A model generated the notes under the pieces. It was not told the origin of the DNA, made no database searches, and was given only the letters and a program-made list of their open reading frames with translations. Position numbers and translations under genes: made by a program. Positions 13,303 through 14,276 of a stretch of 14,276 bases of DNA are shown one piece after another; position 1 is the stretch's first letter; each line of letters opens with the position of its first letter. Source of the DNA: DASTHS01 sp035718085 (GTDB lineage Bacteria > Actinomycetota > Acidimicrobiia > Acidimicrobiales > Palsa-688); the NCBI GenBank assembly GCA_035718085.1, contig DASTHS010000116.1:1-14276 (forward strand), in the 5' to 3' direction.

Positions 13303-14028
13303 GTGCCCACCTTCAGCGCCGGCGACGCCCGCATCACCTTCACCGACAGCGGCGAGGGGCCGCCCGTGCTGTGCCTGGCGCCCGGCGGCCTGGCCCACTC
13401 GCGCGCCGAGCTGTGGGCCCGGGCCCCGTGGAACCCCCTCGAGCGCCTCGCGGGCCGCTACCGGCTGATCGCCCCCGACCAGCGCAACACGGGCACGTCG
13501 TGGGCCCCGGTCCGGGGCGACGACGGCTGGCACAGCTACGCCGCCGACCAGCTGGCGCTGGCCGACCACCTCGGCCTCGACCGCTTCGCCGTGGTCGGCA
13601 TGTGCATCGGCGGGGCGTTCATCGCCAAGCTCCTCGAGGAGGCGCCCGAGCGCGTCACCGCCGCCGTGGCCATGCAACCCATCGGCCTGGACGGCAACCG
13701 GGCGACCTTCCACCGCCTCTTCGACGACTGGCGGGCGGGGGCGTCGGGCGACCACCCCGAGGCGACCGACGCCGACTGGCAGCAGCTGCGGGCCAACCTC
13801 TTCGACGCCGACCGGCTGCTCTTCAGCGTCGACGACGCCGTGCTCGCCGGCATCGACCGGCCGATGCTGGTGCTGCGTGGCGACGACGACTACCACCCCG
13901 CCGCCGTCTCGGAGCGCCTGGCGGAGGTCGTCGGGTCGGCGACGCTGGTCGAGCGGTGGAAGGACGCCGGCGACGTCGAGGACGCCGACCGGGTCATCCA
14001 GGCGTTCCTGGCCGCCCACGCCGCCTGA
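13303..14028 (+). CDS. Alpha/beta-hydrolase-fold protein with a Cys at the nucleophile position
   Basis: A 241-residue alpha/beta hydrolase. PVLCLAPGGLAHSR (21-34) is the oxyanion-hole loop region, RLIAPDQRNTGTS (54-66) the strand-4 turn, and FAVVGMCIGGAF (95-106) the nucleophile elbow. The elbow reads G-M-C-I-G, so Cys101 replaces the usual Ser, as in dienelactone hydrolases. A cap-like helical segment covers about 127-180, and RPMLVLRGDDDYHP (186-199) provides the acid (Asp194-196). The C-terminal stretch where the catalytic His is expected (VERWKDAGDVEDADRV, 216-231) has none; the only later His is 239, three residues from the end. So it may be an unusual hydrolase or a non-catalytic fold member. 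GTG 13303 follows TACAGT by 8 nt. It is divergent from the methyltransferase and convergent with the PIN gene. Confidence 0.9.
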   Translation: MPTFSAGDARITFTDSGEGPPVLCLAPGGLAHSRAELWARAPWNPLERLAGRYRLIAPDQRNTGTSWAPVRGDDGWHSYAADQLALADHLGLDRFAVVGMCIGGAFIAKLLEEAPERVTAAVAMQPIGLDGNRATFHRLFDDWRAGASGDHPEATDADWQQLRANLFDADRLLFSVDDAVLAGIDRPMLVLRGDDDYHPAAVSERLAEVVGSATLVERWKDAGDVEDADRVIQAFLAAHAA

Positions 14029-14043
14029 GGGGCGACGGCCCGG

Positions 14044-14276
14044 TCAGCAGTCGATCACCGGCAGGCTCGGGTCGAGGCGTTCCAGGTCAGCCCGGTCCGA
14101 GCTGACCACTGCGGCGCCGTGCCGGCGGGCGGTCACCACGACACTGGCATCGATGATGTCGTCGGTGCCCGTGCGTCCGCACAGCACGCCTGCCGCCCGC
14201 GCCAGCGCATCGGTGAGCGGCTCGATGGGCACGTCGCGAGCGTTCACCAGCCGGGCCAGCCGAACCTGGCGGGGGT
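14044..14276 (-). CDS. PIN-domain protein (VapC-like toxin ribonuclease), 5' end outside window
   Basis: C-terminal 76 residues of a PIN-domain protein, most likely a VapC toxin, a Mg-dependent ribonuclease normally paired with an antitoxin encoded just upstream. Visible signatures are DALARAAGVLCGRTGTDDIIDASVV, whose Asp residues fit the third conserved acidic position, and the final conserved acid in VVSSDRADLERLDP. The frame is open to the right edge (reading PRQVRLARL before the first internal GTG at 14247), so the N-terminal third with the first catalytic Asp, and any antitoxin gene, lie beyond the window. It is convergent with the hydrolase, 15 bp away, with no hairpin between. Confidence 0.85.
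   Translation of the reverse strand, partial: PRQVRLARLVNARDVPIEPLTDALARAAGVLCGRTGTDDIIDASVVVTARRHGAAVVSSDRADLERLDPSLPVIDC

Noticed and set aside
10092..13343. A 1083-residue open frame on the minus strand
   Set aside because: It runs antisense through the well-supported serine hydrolase and overlaps two other real genes. Its translation is an Arg/Gly/Pro-rich string typical of shadow frames in very GC-rich DNA.
1..14276. CRISPR array, insertion sequence, tRNA or rRNA
   Set aside because: No regularly spaced direct repeats, transposase motifs, terminal inverted repeats or recognisable RNA gene signatures were seen.

Overview
The window is visibly GC-rich throughout, with strong G/C third positions and frequent GTG/TTG starts. 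It contains a cell-wall-binding-repeat exoprotein and several leaderless-looking promoters. Together these point to a high-GC actinobacterium, and the protein families (CW_binding_2 exoprotein, glycosyltransferases with surface-type accessory domains) would suit the class Acidimicrobiia. That placement is an inference from gene content; no rRNA or marker gene is present.

Layout. (1) 1-2558, minus strand: a tightly packed operon read right to left. It encodes a left-handed beta-helix acyltransferase, a PIG-L/LmbE-type zinc deacetylase, a small unrecognised protein, and a membrane acyltransferase-3 that runs off the left edge. Three of these four genes are joined to a neighbour by 10-nt or 4-nt overlaps. 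(2) 2668-3807, plus: a family-2-like glycosyltransferase reading away from that operon, closed by a perfect 14-bp hairpin. (3) 3922-6345, minus: an 807-residue secreted protein with three cell-wall-binding repeats and a long 5' leader. (4) 6694-9424, plus: a GT2 glycosyltransferase, then a multidomain protein (methyltransferase, degenerate glycosyltransferase-like domain, coiled coil, basic tail). (5) 9488-11191, minus: a glycosyltransferase fused to an Ig-like domain and a C-terminal domain of a kind usually seen on secreted proteins. (6) 11232-12650, plus: a beta-lactamase-fold serine hydrolase. (7) 12647-13264, minus: a stand-alone methyltransferase. (8) 13303-14028, plus: an alpha/beta hydrolase with a cysteine at the nucleophile position. 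(9) 14044-14276, minus: the C-terminal part of a PIN-domain (VapC-like) protein cut by the right edge.

Working together. The left two thirds reads as a cell-envelope glycan locus. Three glycosyltransferases would build a surface polysaccharide or glycolipid. The deacetylase and two acyltransferases would change its acyl decoration. A methyltransferase/GT fusion could modify or cap chains, and the exoprotein would sit in the wall the glycans cover. The genes from 11.2 kb onward are miscellaneous enzymes with no obvious pathway link.

The most distinctive sequence-level signal is a recurring start-site pattern. A TANNNT box followed directly by CG lies upstream of six transcription units. In four of them a GTG start codon follows the box after only 6-8 nt, which suggests leaderless mRNAs. 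In a fifth the GTG 8 nt away opens a 7-codon ORF whose stop overlaps the start of the real gene. No CRISPR array, transposase, tRNA or rRNA was seen.
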